Source of the DNA: Chryseobacterium gleum
GTDB lineage: Bacteria; Bacteroidota; Bacteroidia; Flavobacteriales_D; Crocinitomicaceae
Direction of reading: 5' to 3'
Assembly: GCA_945860065.1 (NCBI GenBank)
Contig: CAMAPI010000003.1
Coordinates: 1 to 64,000, forward strand
Length of the DNA stretch: 64,000 nucleotides
Shown: positions 16,557 to 25,145 of the stretch, one piece after another
Layout: each line of letters starts with the position of its first letter
Numbering within the stretch: the stretch's first letter is position 1
Notes under the pieces: generated by a model
Databases searched by the model: none
Told to the model about the DNA's origin: nothing
What the model saw: the letters and a program-made list of their open reading frames with translations, nothing else
Position numbers and translations under genes: made by a program

Positions 16557-17651
16557 ATGAAAGTAGCGGACATCGCAACCTACCTCGAAACATCTTTTCC
16601 ACTTTCATTACAGGAAACGTATGATAATTCCGGTTTAATTTGCGGACGAATGGACCAAGAAGTGACGGCAGTCCTACTTTGTTTGGATAGTCTAGAAGCG
16701 ACGGTAGATGAAGCGATCACTAAAAAATGTGAATTAATTATAGCACATCATCCTATTATTTTCAAAGGGCTAAAAAAAATAACGGGGACATCTTATGTCG
16801 AGCGTGTAATCGAAAAATGCATTCAAAATCACATTTCTCTGTATGCCATTCACACGAATCTAGATAATCACATTGAGGGAGTAAATGCGGAAATCGCCAA
16901 AAGAATTGGATTAACGAATCGACGTATTCTTCGTCCAATGCAACAACAATTGTACAAGCTTGTCGTATTTATGCCACAAGACGCACTTTCTACCGTAGAT
17001 GACGCACTTTTCGGACTTGGTGTTGGATCCATTGGGAATTATTCTGAATGCCACTTTAGAACGGAAGGAATCGGGACCTTTACTCCAAATGAACAAGCGA
17101 ATCCAACGATTGGGACAAGTAATTATCGAGAAGAGGTAAAAGAATTTCGTGTAGAATACCTGGTTCCTAAATCGATGATTGGAAAGGCCTTATTCGCAAT
17201 GTATGAAGCACATCCATATGAGGAAGTTGCACATGAAATTTATCCGATTGACAACGTCAATCAACATCTTGGTGCTGGAATGATAGGTGAATTGAACGAA
17301 GCGATGGAAACGACTGAATTCCTGCTAAAACTGAAAAAATCCTTTCATTGTCAAGTGATTAGACATACGAACATCTGTAAAAAACACATAAAAACAGTAG
17401 CGATTTGTGGTGGATCTGGAAGTTTTTTATTGGCGGATGCCATTAAGTCCAAAGCGGACATTTTTATTACTGGGGACTTCAAGTACCACGAGTTTTTTGA
17501 TGCAGAAAATCACTTAATTATTGCCGATATTGGTCATTTTGAAAGCGAACAATTCACTCCTCAATTATTAGCTGAAAAACTTAAAGAAAAATTTACTAAA
17601 TTTGCAGTCCATTTAACTGATTTAAATACGAATCCTATTAACTATCTATAG
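16557..17651 (+). CDS. Nif3-like dinuclear metal centre protein (DUF34)
   Basis: A 364-residue protein of the Nif3/YbgI family. Metal-binding motifs are LIIAHHPIIFKGLKKI, AIHTNLDNHIEGVN, and near the end ADIFITGDFKYHEFFDA with ADIGHFESEQ. The length shows the central PII-like insertion found in Gram-positive and Bacteroidota members, which the short E. coli YbgI lacks. The biochemical role is unsettled; metal insertase or GTP cyclohydrolase-related roles have been proposed. It sits 3 bases before the Zn-ribbon gene, a neighbourhood that is common in Bacteroidota. Confidence 0.92.
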   Translation: MKVADIATYLETSFPLSLQETYDNSGLICGRMDQEVTAVLLCLDSLEATVDEAITKKCELIIAHHPIIFKGLKKITGTSYVERVIEKCIQNHISLYAIHTNLDNHIEGVNAEIAKRIGLTNRRILRPMQQQLYKLVVFMPQDALSTVDDALFGLGVGSIGNYSECHFRTEGIGTFTPNEQANPTIGTSNYREEVKEFRVEYLVPKSMIGKALFAMYEAHPYEEVAHEIYPIDNVNQHLGAGMIGELNEAMETTEFLLKLKKSFHCQVIRHTNICKKHIKTVAICGGSGSFLLADAIKSKADIFITGDFKYHEFFDAENHLIIADIGHFESEQFTPQLLAEKLKEKFTKFAVHLTDLNTNPINYL

Positions 17652-17654
17652 AAC

Positions 17655-18407
17655 ATGGCAGCAACGGCAACAAAAAAAGAGGTGACCATCGCACAAAAAT
17701 TGGACGCGCTTTTTGAGCTTCAAAAAATTGATTCTGAAATCGATCGTATTCGTACGATCCGTGGTGAGCTTCCGTTAGAAGTTCAAGATTTGGAAGATGA
17801 AATCAGCGGACTAACAACGCGTGTTGGAAAAATCAACGATGAGATTCAAGAGTTAGAAACAGAGATTTCTGACCGTAAAATTGCTTCTAAAGATGCAGAT
17901 GCGGCAATTCTGAAGTACAAAGAACAACAAAACAACGTTCGTAATAACCGTGAGTTCGAATCACTTTCTAAAGAAATTGAATTCCAAGAATTGGAAATCA
18001 AATTACACGAGAAAAAAACGAAAGAAGCGCGTTATAAAATCGACTTGAAAAATGAAACGTTGACAGAAGCAACAGATCGTTTGAATTCAAAACAAGGAGA
18101 TTTAGACATCAAACAATCTGAACTTGATGCGATTATTAGCGAAACGCAGAAAGATGAAGATCGTTTGACGAAGGCTTCAAACGATGCGAAAAAGAAAATC
18201 GAAACGCGTTTGGTATTTGCCTATGACCGCCTTCGTCAAAACGCTAAGAACGGTTTGGCAGTGGTACAAGTTATGCGTGGATCTTGTGGTGGATGTTTTA
18301 ACAAAATCCCACCTCAACGTCAACTTGACATTGTAACCAAAAAGAAAATTATCGTATGTGAGCACTGTGGACGTGTCCTTGTTCCAGTTGAAGGTACAGA
18401 AGAATAA
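17655..18407 (+). CDS. Coiled-coil protein with C-terminal C4 zinc ribbon (DUF164 type)
   Basis: A 250-residue protein: a long coiled coil (about residues 15-190, heptads rich in E, K, I and L) ends in a C4 zinc ribbon, CGGCFNKIPP followed by CEHCGRVLVP. This is the arrangement of the DUF164 family (structures known from Helicobacter and Chlamydia), thought to bind nucleic acid. The partner is unknown. The spacing of 3 bases from the Nif3-like gene suggests coupled expression. A strong terminator follows 13 bases behind the stop. Confidence 0.9.
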   Translation: MAATATKKEVTIAQKLDALFELQKIDSEIDRIRTIRGELPLEVQDLEDEISGLTTRVGKINDEIQELETEISDRKIASKDADAAILKYKEQQNNVRNNREFESLSKEIEFQELEIKLHEKKTKEARYKIDLKNETLTEATDRLNSKQGDLDIKQSELDAIISETQKDEDRLTKASNDAKKKIETRLVFAYDRLRQNAKNGLAVVQVMRGSCGGCFNKIPPQRQLDIVTKKKIIVCEHCGRVLVPVEGTEE

Positions 18408-18416
18408 GATTTAAAA

Positions 18417-18452
18417 TAAAAAAAAAGCGTCCAAATGGACGCTTTTTTTTTG
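18417..18452. terminator. Bidirectional terminator between Zn-ribbon gene and dnaE
   Basis: AGCGTCC (18426-18432) pairs with GGACGCT (18437-18443) around loop AAAT, flanked by long A and T runs. It separates convergent genes. Confidence 0.85.
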
Positions 18453-18456
18453 CCGT

Positions 18457-21400
18457 TTAATTTAACCTAAACGTCACGTCCAATTTCGCTAGTTCTTGAA
18501 ACAAAAGCGTAGATGGTTGAATCTTAACCGATCTTGAAGGAAGATTCACCTCATATCCCTCGACAGGATCATACACCGTAAAATGCAATTGACAATTACC
18601 TTGATTCTGGTTAAAGAGTTCATTCAATTTATCAATCATCAGGTGATCCACTTCCTTTGAGGAAAATTTCAAATGAAGACTTTTTGTGCGTTTTTCTCTT
18701 AAATCTTGCAATAAGTCTATGCTATGCACCACAAACTCTAGCTGTTGTCTGTGTCGTGGAACTTCGATGCGTCCTTTCATCGTAATGAACGTACCCGGTT
18801 CCATGAAGTGCTTAAACTTTAAGTAATTTTCATTGAACAAATTTAAACGGAAGGCATCTTGATAGTCTTCCACAGTTAAGGTTCCAAATCCATCACCACG
18901 TTTCGTGAAACGATGTTCCGCATTTGTGACAATTGCAGCGATGAGAATATCACGTCCCATGTATTGAGTTAAATCATTCAACATTGATATATTTCCAGTA
19001 CAGAAAGAATCAATCTCAATTTTGAAATCATCCAATGGATGTCCAGAAATAAAGATTCCAACGACTTCTTTTTCGCGGTTCAATTTATAAATTGCTGGCC
19101 ACTCTTCGCAACGTGGAACTTGCGGCTCCGGCATACTCGTTCCAGTGGATTCACCAAACATCGAAGCTTGTGCCGAATTTTCTTGTTCTTGAAACCCTGC
19201 TCCATATCGAACAGCATTTTCTAAGAAACTCCTTCCGCTCGGATCGATTGCAAAATACTGAGCACGGTGTACTCCTGGGAATGAATCAAATCCACCAGCA
19301 TATGCCAAACTTTCGAAAGCGCGTTTGTTACATACACGCAAACTGATTCGTTTCGTCATGTCAAAGATCGAAGTAAAAAATCCGTTTTTACGCTCTTCAA
19401 CAATCGCTTCTACCGGAGCAGAACCAAGTCCTTTAATCGCTCCCAATCCAAAGCGAATTGCTCCAGCTTGATTAACAGCAAAAGTAAAATTCGATTCATT
19501 TACATCAGGTCCAAGTACAGGAACACCCATCCGCCTGCATTCCTCCATAAAAAACGAAACCTGTTTGATATCACTCATGTTGTTACTCAGGACAGACGCC
19601 ATATATTCAGCCGGATAATTTGCCTTTAAATAGGCGGTTTGATAAGCAACCCAGGCGTAACAAGTCGAGTGAGATTTGTTAAAGGCATAAGATGCAAAAG
19701 CCTCCCAGTCCTTCCAAATTTTCTCTAACGTTTCAGACTTATGTCCCTTCCCACTCGCGCGTTCTATAAACGTTGGTTTCATTATATCCAGAACCTTTCG
19801 GTCCTTTTTTCCCATTGCTTTTCTAAGTGTATCCGCTTCACCTTTGGTGAAATCAGCCAATTTCTGAGACAGCAACATAACCTGCTCTTGATACACCGTA
19901 ATTCCGTATGTTTCCTTTAAGTATTCTTCACAATCATCCAAATCATAGATGATTTCTTCCTCGCCGTGCTTTCGTTTGCAATAAGAAGGAATGTATTCCA
20001 TTGGTCCTGGGCGGTACAACGCATTCATGGCAATCAAATCCGCGAAAGCCGTCGGTTTTAATTCCTTTAGGTGCTTTTGCATACCGGGGGACTCATATTG
20101 GAAGATCCCAACCGTTTCTCCACGTTGGAACAACGCGTATGTTCGTTCATCCTCGATCGGAAATTCATCGGGATTTAAGTCAATTCCTTTATTTTGTTTG
20201 ACTAATCGAACCGCGTCTTTTATCAAGGTTAAGGTTTTCAAACCGAGGAAGTCCATTTTCAAGAGTCCAGCAGACTCCGCGACCGAGTTATCGTATTGTG
20301 TACAAACCATTTCGGAATCCTTCGCTATAGCAACCGGGACAAAGTTTGTTAAATCGTCCGGTGTTATAATTACCCCACATGCGTGAATTCCTGTGTTTCG
20401 GACGGAACCTTCGATCTCTGTTGCTTTCTGCAAGACCCGTGCTTGCAAATCAGATCCCGACGCAATGCGACGCAATTCTTTCGCATTTGCAATCGCCTCT
20501 TGATTTTTCAGCTTATCTATTAATTCCATATCAGAAAACGAGAACAATTTCTTGAGGGAAAGATCGGGTATTAATTTAGCCAAACGATCCGCCTCCGGGA
20601 GAGGTAAGTTCAACACGCGAGCCGTATCTCTAATGGCTGATTTAGCCGCCATAGTTCCGTAGGTAATGATTTGCGCTACCTGATTTGCTCCGTATTTATT
20701 AATTACATACTCAATCACCCGTCCACGTCCCTCATCGTCGAAGTCAATATCAATATCTGGCATTGAAACCCGATCTGGATTCAAGAAACGCTCAAAGAGG
20801 AGATCGTACTTAATCGGATCAACGTTTGTAATCTGGGTACTATAAGCAACAACTGATCCAGCGGCTGAACCACGTCCGGGCCCAACAGATACATTCATTT
20901 CTCGCGCGGCATGACAAAAATCCTGAACAATTAAGAAGTAGCCGGGATATCCCGTTTTCTCAATCGTTGCGAGTTCAAAATCGATGCGTTCTTGAATTTC
21001 AGGTGTTATTTCTTTATAGCGTTTTTTCGCCCCTTCATAGGTCAAGTGACGCAAAAAGGCATTTTCACCACGTTTACCCCCATCAATTGTATCTTCAGAA
21101 GAAATAAATTCCTGTGGAATATCGAAGGCCGGAAGTAATACCTCACGTGCCAATGCATACGGCTCACATTTTTCAATGATTTCCTGTACATTTAAAATTG
21201 CTTCTGGAATATCGGAAAAAAGCGCGATCATTTCCTCTGTAGACTTCAAATAATATTGATCATTTTCCAATCCATATCTAAATCCACGTCCTTTACCCTT
21301 CGGCGTATCCACCAGTTCGTTGTCCTTCACACACAGCAAGACATCGTGAGCTTGAGAATCCGATTGATGGATGTAGTATGTATTATTTGTCGCAACCACT

Positions 21401-22812
21401 TTTACATCGTGTTTATGTGCCAATTGTATGAGAATTGGATTCACGCGTTCTTCCGTTTCCAATTGATGTCGGCTTACTTCGATGTAAAAATCCGAGCCGA
21501 ATTGTTCCTTCCACCATTTTAACGCTTCTTCCGCTTGATTTTCACCGACATTTAAAATCAAATTTGGTATTTCACCATACAAATTTCCGGAAAGAACAAT
21601 GATATCCTCTTTGTATAGTTCGATCGCAGCCCTATCGATTCTCGGGACATAATACATTCCTTTTGTATATGCCATTGAAGCAAGTTTAATGAGGTTTTGA
21701 TACCCATTCTTATTCTTCGCTAAAAGGACAATCTGATAACCATTATCCTTTACAGATTTATCAGCTAAATTTCGACAAACGTTGAATTCACAGCCAATAA
21801 TTGGAATTATTTCTTCCTTATCGAATGCTTCGCCATTTTCTTCGGCTAGTTTTCGTTCCTCGCGGACTTTCGCATTATAACTACATGCTGCTTTTTCAAA
21901 GTGAAAGGCGGCCATCATATTACCGGTATCTGTCAAGGCAACAGCGGTATGTTTGAATTCCGTTGCTTTTTGAATTAATTGTCCGACCTCCGTCGTAGAT
22001 TGTAAAATGGAATATTGTGAATGGTTATGTAAATGAGCGAATTTAACTCCTGATAACTTCTCTGTTGATACGGGTGAAACCGGAGTTCGAACGACTTCTT
22101 TTTCTTTTTGCGCCCCTCTTAATTTGGCGCTTTCCGCCTTCAAATTGACATGCTGCAATCCAACTGTTTGAATTTCACTTGGATTTACTATGCGGTACGA
22201 TTCAAAATATCCGGGAGCTTGGAGTAATTCCTCCAAGGAATAGTGTTCTTTTCGAATTAATTCTAAGAAACAGCGCGTCGTGGACTCGACATCGGCAGTT
22301 GCATTGTGAGCCTCCTTGAATCCAATATGGAAAAGGAAATCGTGAAGTTCCGTTAAGGTCGGTAATTTGAATTTCCCTCCGCGTCCTCCGGGTAATTGAC
22401 ACATTTCCGCAGTGCGTTCTGTACACGTGTCCAAAATTGGAAGGATCAATGGTGTTTCTTCGCTCATGCGAAAATACTCGCAGCCCATCACATTGATATC
22501 GAAACGAACGTTGTGTCCAACAATGAAATCTGCTTTTTCTATTGCCTTCTTAAAGAGAAATAAAACATCGGCTAAATCTTCACCGGCTAAATTGGCTAGT
22601 TCCGTCGATATCCCATGAATTTGTTCCGATTGAAACGGAATGTTAAATCCATCTGGACGGATCAAAAAATCCTTTTGTTCAACTAGGGTACCATCCGCCT
22701 CGTGCAATTGCCAAGCCAACTGTACCACGCGTGGCCAATTGGACGTATCTGTAATCGGTGCGTTATAATTTCTTGGTAATCCAGTGGTTTCGGTGTCAAA
22801 AATCAGGTACAT
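18457..22812 (-). CDS. dnaE: DNA polymerase III alpha subunit with fused exonuclease domain
   Basis: Replicative polymerase of 1451 residues, longer than the 1160 of E. coli. Residues 1 to about 190 are a DEDD 3'-5' exonuclease (LIFDTETTGLP, GHNVRFDINV, HNATADVEST), supplying proofreading in cis. A PHP domain follows from about 255 (AHLHNHSQYSIL). The polymerase catalytic Asp residues are in PDIDIDF, near 685, and the fingers region includes VGPGRGSAAGSVVAY. QASMF near 1217 resembles a sliding-clamp-binding motif. An OB-fold is expected near the C-terminus. This fusion is usual in Bacteroidota. A -7-like TATCTTTA lies about 30 bases before the ATG. The gene stands alone. Confidence 0.97.
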   Translation of the reverse strand: MYLIFDTETTGLPRNYNAPITDTSNWPRVVQLAWQLHEADGTLVEQKDFLIRPDGFNIPFQSEQIHGISTELANLAGEDLADVLFLFKKAIEKADFIVGHNVRFDINVMGCEYFRMSEETPLILPILDTCTERTAEMCQLPGGRGGKFKLPTLTELHDFLFHIGFKEAHNATADVESTTRCFLELIRKEHYSLEELLQAPGYFESYRIVNPSEIQTVGLQHVNLKAESAKLRGAQKEKEVVRTPVSPVSTEKLSGVKFAHLHNHSQYSILQSTTEVGQLIQKATEFKHTAVALTDTGNMMAAFHFEKAACSYNAKVREERKLAEENGEAFDKEEIIPIIGCEFNVCRNLADKSVKDNGYQIVLLAKNKNGYQNLIKLASMAYTKGMYYVPRIDRAAIELYKEDIIVLSGNLYGEIPNLILNVGENQAEEALKWWKEQFGSDFYIEVSRHQLETEERVNPILIQLAHKHDVKVVATNNTYYIHQSDSQAHDVLLCVKDNELVDTPKGKGRGFRYGLENDQYYLKSTEEMIALFSDIPEAILNVQEIIEKCEPYALAREVLLPAFDIPQEFISSEDTIDGGKRGENAFLRHLTYEGAKKRYKEITPEIQERIDFELATIEKTGYPGYFLIVQDFCHAAREMNVSVGPGRGSAAGSVVAYSTQITNVDPIKYDLLFERFLNPDRVSMPDIDIDFDDEGRGRVIEYVINKYGANQVAQIITYGTMAAKSAIRDTARVLNLPLPEADRLAKLIPDLSLKKLFSFSDMELIDKLKNQEAIANAKELRRIASGSDLQARVLQKATEIEGSVRNTGIHACGVIITPDDLTNFVPVAIAKDSEMVCTQYDNSVAESAGLLKMDFLGLKTLTLIKDAVRLVKQNKGIDLNPDEFPIEDERTYALFQRGETVGIFQYESPGMQKHLKELKPTAFADLIAMNALYRPGPMEYIPSYCKRKHGEEEIIYDLDDCEEYLKETYGITVYQEQVMLLSQKLADFTKGEADTLRKAMGKKDRKVLDIMKPTFIERASGKGHKSETLEKIWKDWEAFASYAFNKSHSTCYAWVAYQTAYLKANYPAEYMASVLSNNMSDIKQVSFFMEECRRMGVPVLGPDVNESNFTFAVNQAGAIRFGLGAIKGLGSAPVEAIVEERKNGFFTSIFDMTKRISLRVCNKRAFESLAYAGGFDSFPGVHRAQYFAIDPSGRSFLENAVRYGAGFQEQENSAQASMFGESTGTSMPEPQVPRCEEWPAIYKLNREKEVVGIFISGHPLDDFKIEIDSFCTGNISMLNDLTQYMGRDILIAAIVTNAEHRFTKRGDGFGTLTVEDYQDAFRLNLFNENYLKFKHFMEPGTFITMKGRIEVPRHRQQLEFVVHSIDLLQDLREKRTKSLHLKFSSKEVDHLMIDKLNELFNQNQGNCQLHFTVYDPVEGYEVNLPSRSVKIQPSTLLFQELAKLDVTFRLN

Positions 22813-22901
22813 GTGTGGTCTAAAAAAGGAACTTTAAAGATAGGGATTTGTCCGTCAATTTTTCGCGATTGTTGAAAACTATTCCCCCCTCATTTTTTTG
22901 T

Positions 22902-22909
22902 TAAATTTG
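22902..22909 (+). promoter_or_regulatory. -7 element before a secreted hypothetical gene
   Basis: TAAATTTG matches TAnnTTTG and ends 11 bases before the ATG at 22921. Confidence 0.4.
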
Positions 22910-22920
22910 GTTAAACTTTG

Positions 22921-23601
22921 ATGATGCGGCTTTTCCTAGTATGTAGTATTTTATTTCTCCAGTTCAGGAGTTTCGCGCAATTCATAGAAGCAGACTTTCA
23001 TTGCCGCAGAGATTCAGTGATTTCTCAGACTTCCTATGGAAGCGTTTACATCACCCGAGATCGCACATGTGCATTGTACGATTGGCTTTGTCCCAAACCA
23101 AAGAACTGGATGGAAGAACACGACATGGAAGAGAATTTTCCGGAATTAGCGAATTTCTTGAATACACATCAGTCACTAGGTAGTCTTCCGCGCTATTGGA
23201 ATAATTTGTATGAATACCAAGGGAAATATTATGTCTATGGACCTAGCGATTGGATGGGGAATAGTCCAGATTACATTTCGGATTCTTTCCTGGTTGAAAT
23301 CACATCTGACATCACTTATTTTCGAATCAAAAAAACAGAAGTCATTCGTTCTTCCGAACTTTTACTGACTGTAGATTTATATGGGGAGGAAGCCACTTTG
23401 CGCATACGCCTATTAGCAACTCCGGAAGGCGCATCGCTGTGGGAATACGCGATAAAAAATGAATCCTGGTCTGAATTAAAAGTGTCGAGCGACCATGTTC
23501 GGGGCTACGACCTCATCAACAATGACTGTGTCAATCAAAAGTGTTATCAAGAGTTTCACTTCGATGAAATCGATTTGAGTCGTTTGAAGTTTGCGGATTA
23601 A
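22921..23601 (+). CDS. Secreted protein of unknown function
   Basis: A 226-residue protein that I do not recognise. It begins with a signal peptide (MMRLFLVCSILFLQFRSFAQ, cleavage after about residue 18). The mature part contains several cysteines (HCRRD, RTCALYDWLCPKPKNW, NNDCVNQKCYQ), which may form disulfides outside the cytoplasm. It is rich in Asp, Glu and aromatic residues. The stop codon overlaps tail-to-tail with the aminotransferase gene on the other strand. An in-frame TTG at 22918 was rejected as the start in favour of the ATG. Confidence 0.75.
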   Translation: MMRLFLVCSILFLQFRSFAQFIEADFHCRRDSVISQTSYGSVYITRDRTCALYDWLCPKPKNWMEEHDMEENFPELANFLNTHQSLGSLPRYWNNLYEYQGKYYVYGPSDWMGNSPDYISDSFLVEITSDITYFRIKKTEVIRSSELLLTVDLYGEEATLRIRLLATPEGASLWEYAIKNESWSELKVSSDHVRGYDLINNDCVNQKCYQEFHFDEIDLSRLKFAD

Positions 23602-24458
23602 AGACCTAATTGCTTCTCCCAATAATCATTCAATAAAACCACTAGTTTGCGCGCCATATTGTTCTGAAAGCGCTTAGTCCGATAACCACCTATCCAATTA
23701 ATCCCACGTATGGCGTTTGTTATGATAATTTCATCCGCAGCTAAGACATTTTGAGGAAGTATGGCACATTCGTATACTTTGATCCCGTTCGCTAATGCAA
23801 TATTGATGATTTGCATGCGCATGGTTCCAGCCAAACATCCTTCATCTAAGCCAGGGGTGTATAATACCCCATTGCTGACAATAAAAAGGTTACAACAAGA
23901 AGTTTCCAGAATATTTCCATTGTCAGTGATTAAAAACACATCATCTAATCCTTTTTCCTGTGCTGAAAGTGCAGCCATAACGTAGGTCAAACCAGATTTT
24001 GTCTTATAATTCGATAAAAAGTTTTTCTGTAACTTGATGTCTTGATAGATATCGACCTCTATTCCCTTCGCATTTAGTTCGAAATGATTGACATCATACG
24101 GATAAACCTCCATGTAATAGTTGCATTCATTGGATTCCGGCAAATACGATCCACCAGAAACGCGATCCAAGGAAAGTCGGCAACGACCACCTTCAAGTAT
24201 GCCAGATCTTTGACATAGTTCAAAGATTTTTACCTCAAAAAATTCCGTTGTATAATAAGAAGGAGTGCGCATTTTAATCACTTTCGCACCATCCAACATG
24301 CGTTTTACATGGTTTTCCATGTTCAACGGTTTGCCGTTGATAAGGCGAATGCTTTCGAAAACCCCATCGCCGTATAAATGTCCACGATTACCAGGATGAA
24401 TTGTTGGCGCATCGTTCGATAAAATAGTACCGTTGTTATTGATGTAAAGCAATGCCAT
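23598..24458 (-). CDS. Class IV aminotransferase, probable aminodeoxychorismate lyase
   Basis: A 286-residue PLP enzyme of fold type IV. Family marks: GHLYGDGVFESIRLINGKP near the N-terminus, the catalytic Lys in NYKTKSGLTYV, Glu in ILETSCCNLFIV, and GTMRMQIINIA. The family includes branched-chain aminotransferase, D-amino acid aminotransferase and 4-amino-4-deoxychorismate lyase (PabC). The short length and LYGDGVFESI favour the PabC-like group, which would make 4-aminobenzoate for folate. It lies 17 bases behind the rhomboid gene on the same strand. A possible own -7 element, TACATTTG, lies at 24485-24492 inside the end of the rhomboid gene. Confidence 0.85.
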   Translation of the reverse strand: MALLYINNNGTILSNDAPTIHPGNRGHLYGDGVFESIRLINGKPLNMENHVKRMLDGAKVIKMRTPSYYTTEFFEVKIFELCQRSGILEGGRCRLSLDRVSGGSYLPESNECNYYMEVYPYDVNHFELNAKGIEVDIYQDIKLQKNFLSNYKTKSGLTYVMAALSAQEKGLDDVFLITDNGNILETSCCNLFIVSNGVLYTPGLDEGCLAGTMRMQIINIALANGIKVYECAILPQNVLAADEIIITNAIRGINWIGGYRTKRFQNNMARKLVVLLNDYWEKQLGL

Positions 24459-24475
24459 GGCTTCTTTGTCTAAGA

Positions 24476-25078
24476 TTAGTAAAACAAATGTACAAATTGA
24501 ATTCCTTTTTGCGGGTCCAGCATTAGGACAAACAATATTCCGAAGATTGCACCACCTATGTGGGCATCATGCGCAATTCCTGTATTGCCTTTTTTTAAGG
24601 AATAATATTCAAAGAACAAGTAAAGAGGACCGAAAACATACGCGGGAATCGGAATTGGGATAAACATCAGTGAAAGAGACAGTGTCGGTTTCCATAAAAT
24701 CACCGCAAAAAGCACCGCAGAAACAGCACCTGAAGCACCTAAACTTCGGTAATTCGGCTGGTCCTGGTGTTTCACCATTGGTAAAAAAGTTGCAGCAATC
24801 ATCCCAGCAAAATACAATACACAGAAATACACAATTCCAGCATTTCCAAATTGAGTCATCCATTCCAGGTACAAATATTCCCCCATAAAATAGAGCGTCA
24901 TCATGTTGAATGCTAAATGCGGGATATCAGCATGTATGAAGGCGTGTGTAACAAATCGATGGAACTCATGTTGGTGTTTAATTCGATAGGGAATAAACAA
25001 CATGCGCTCCTTCCACTCGGCATTTTTATCTGCCCAGAACGAAATAATAATTGTTGCAACGAGTATAATTAATAACAT
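24476..25078 (-). CDS. Rhomboid-family intramembrane serine protease
   Basis: A 200-residue membrane protein with about six transmembrane helices. The catalytic Ser116 lies in LGASGAVSA, and the catalytic His173 in DAHIGGAIFG; Asn58 with His54 in HLAFNMM marks helix 2. These are the rhomboid active-site residues, so the protease is probably active. Substrates are unknown. It is divergent from the L,D-transpeptidase gene with 67 bases between the start codons, a gap that contains a 13-base palindrome. Confidence 0.93.
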   Translation of the reverse strand: MLLIILVATIIISFWADKNAEWKERMLFIPYRIKHQHEFHRFVTHAFIHADIPHLAFNMMTLYFMGEYLYLEWMTQFGNAGIVYFCVLYFAGMIAATFLPMVKHQDQPNYRSLGASGAVSAVLFAVILWKPTLSLSLMFIPIPIPAYVFGPLYLFFEYYSLKKGNTGIAHDAHIGGAIFGILFVLMLDPQKGIQFVHLFY

Positions 25079-25084
25079 AAGTGA

Positions 25085-25109
25085 ATTTCAGTGAAATGTT
25101 TTACCTTTC
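25085..25109 (+). promoter_or_regulatory. Palindrome and -7-like element in the rhomboid/L,D-transpeptidase gap
   Basis: The perfect palindrome ATTTCA-G-TGAAAT (25085-25097) is followed 4 bases later by TACCTTTC (25102-25109), one mismatch from TAnnTTTG. The same half-sites and nearly the same distance occur at the feoA promoter. Confidence 0.4.
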
Positions 25110-25145
25110 AACTAGTTATCGAAGTTAATGATAATCCGTTTAGTC

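Noticed and set aside
19991-20386. Open frame of 131 codons antisense to dnaE
   Set aside because: It lies wholly inside dnaE, has no recognisable family, and its composition is that of a reverse-complement shadow.
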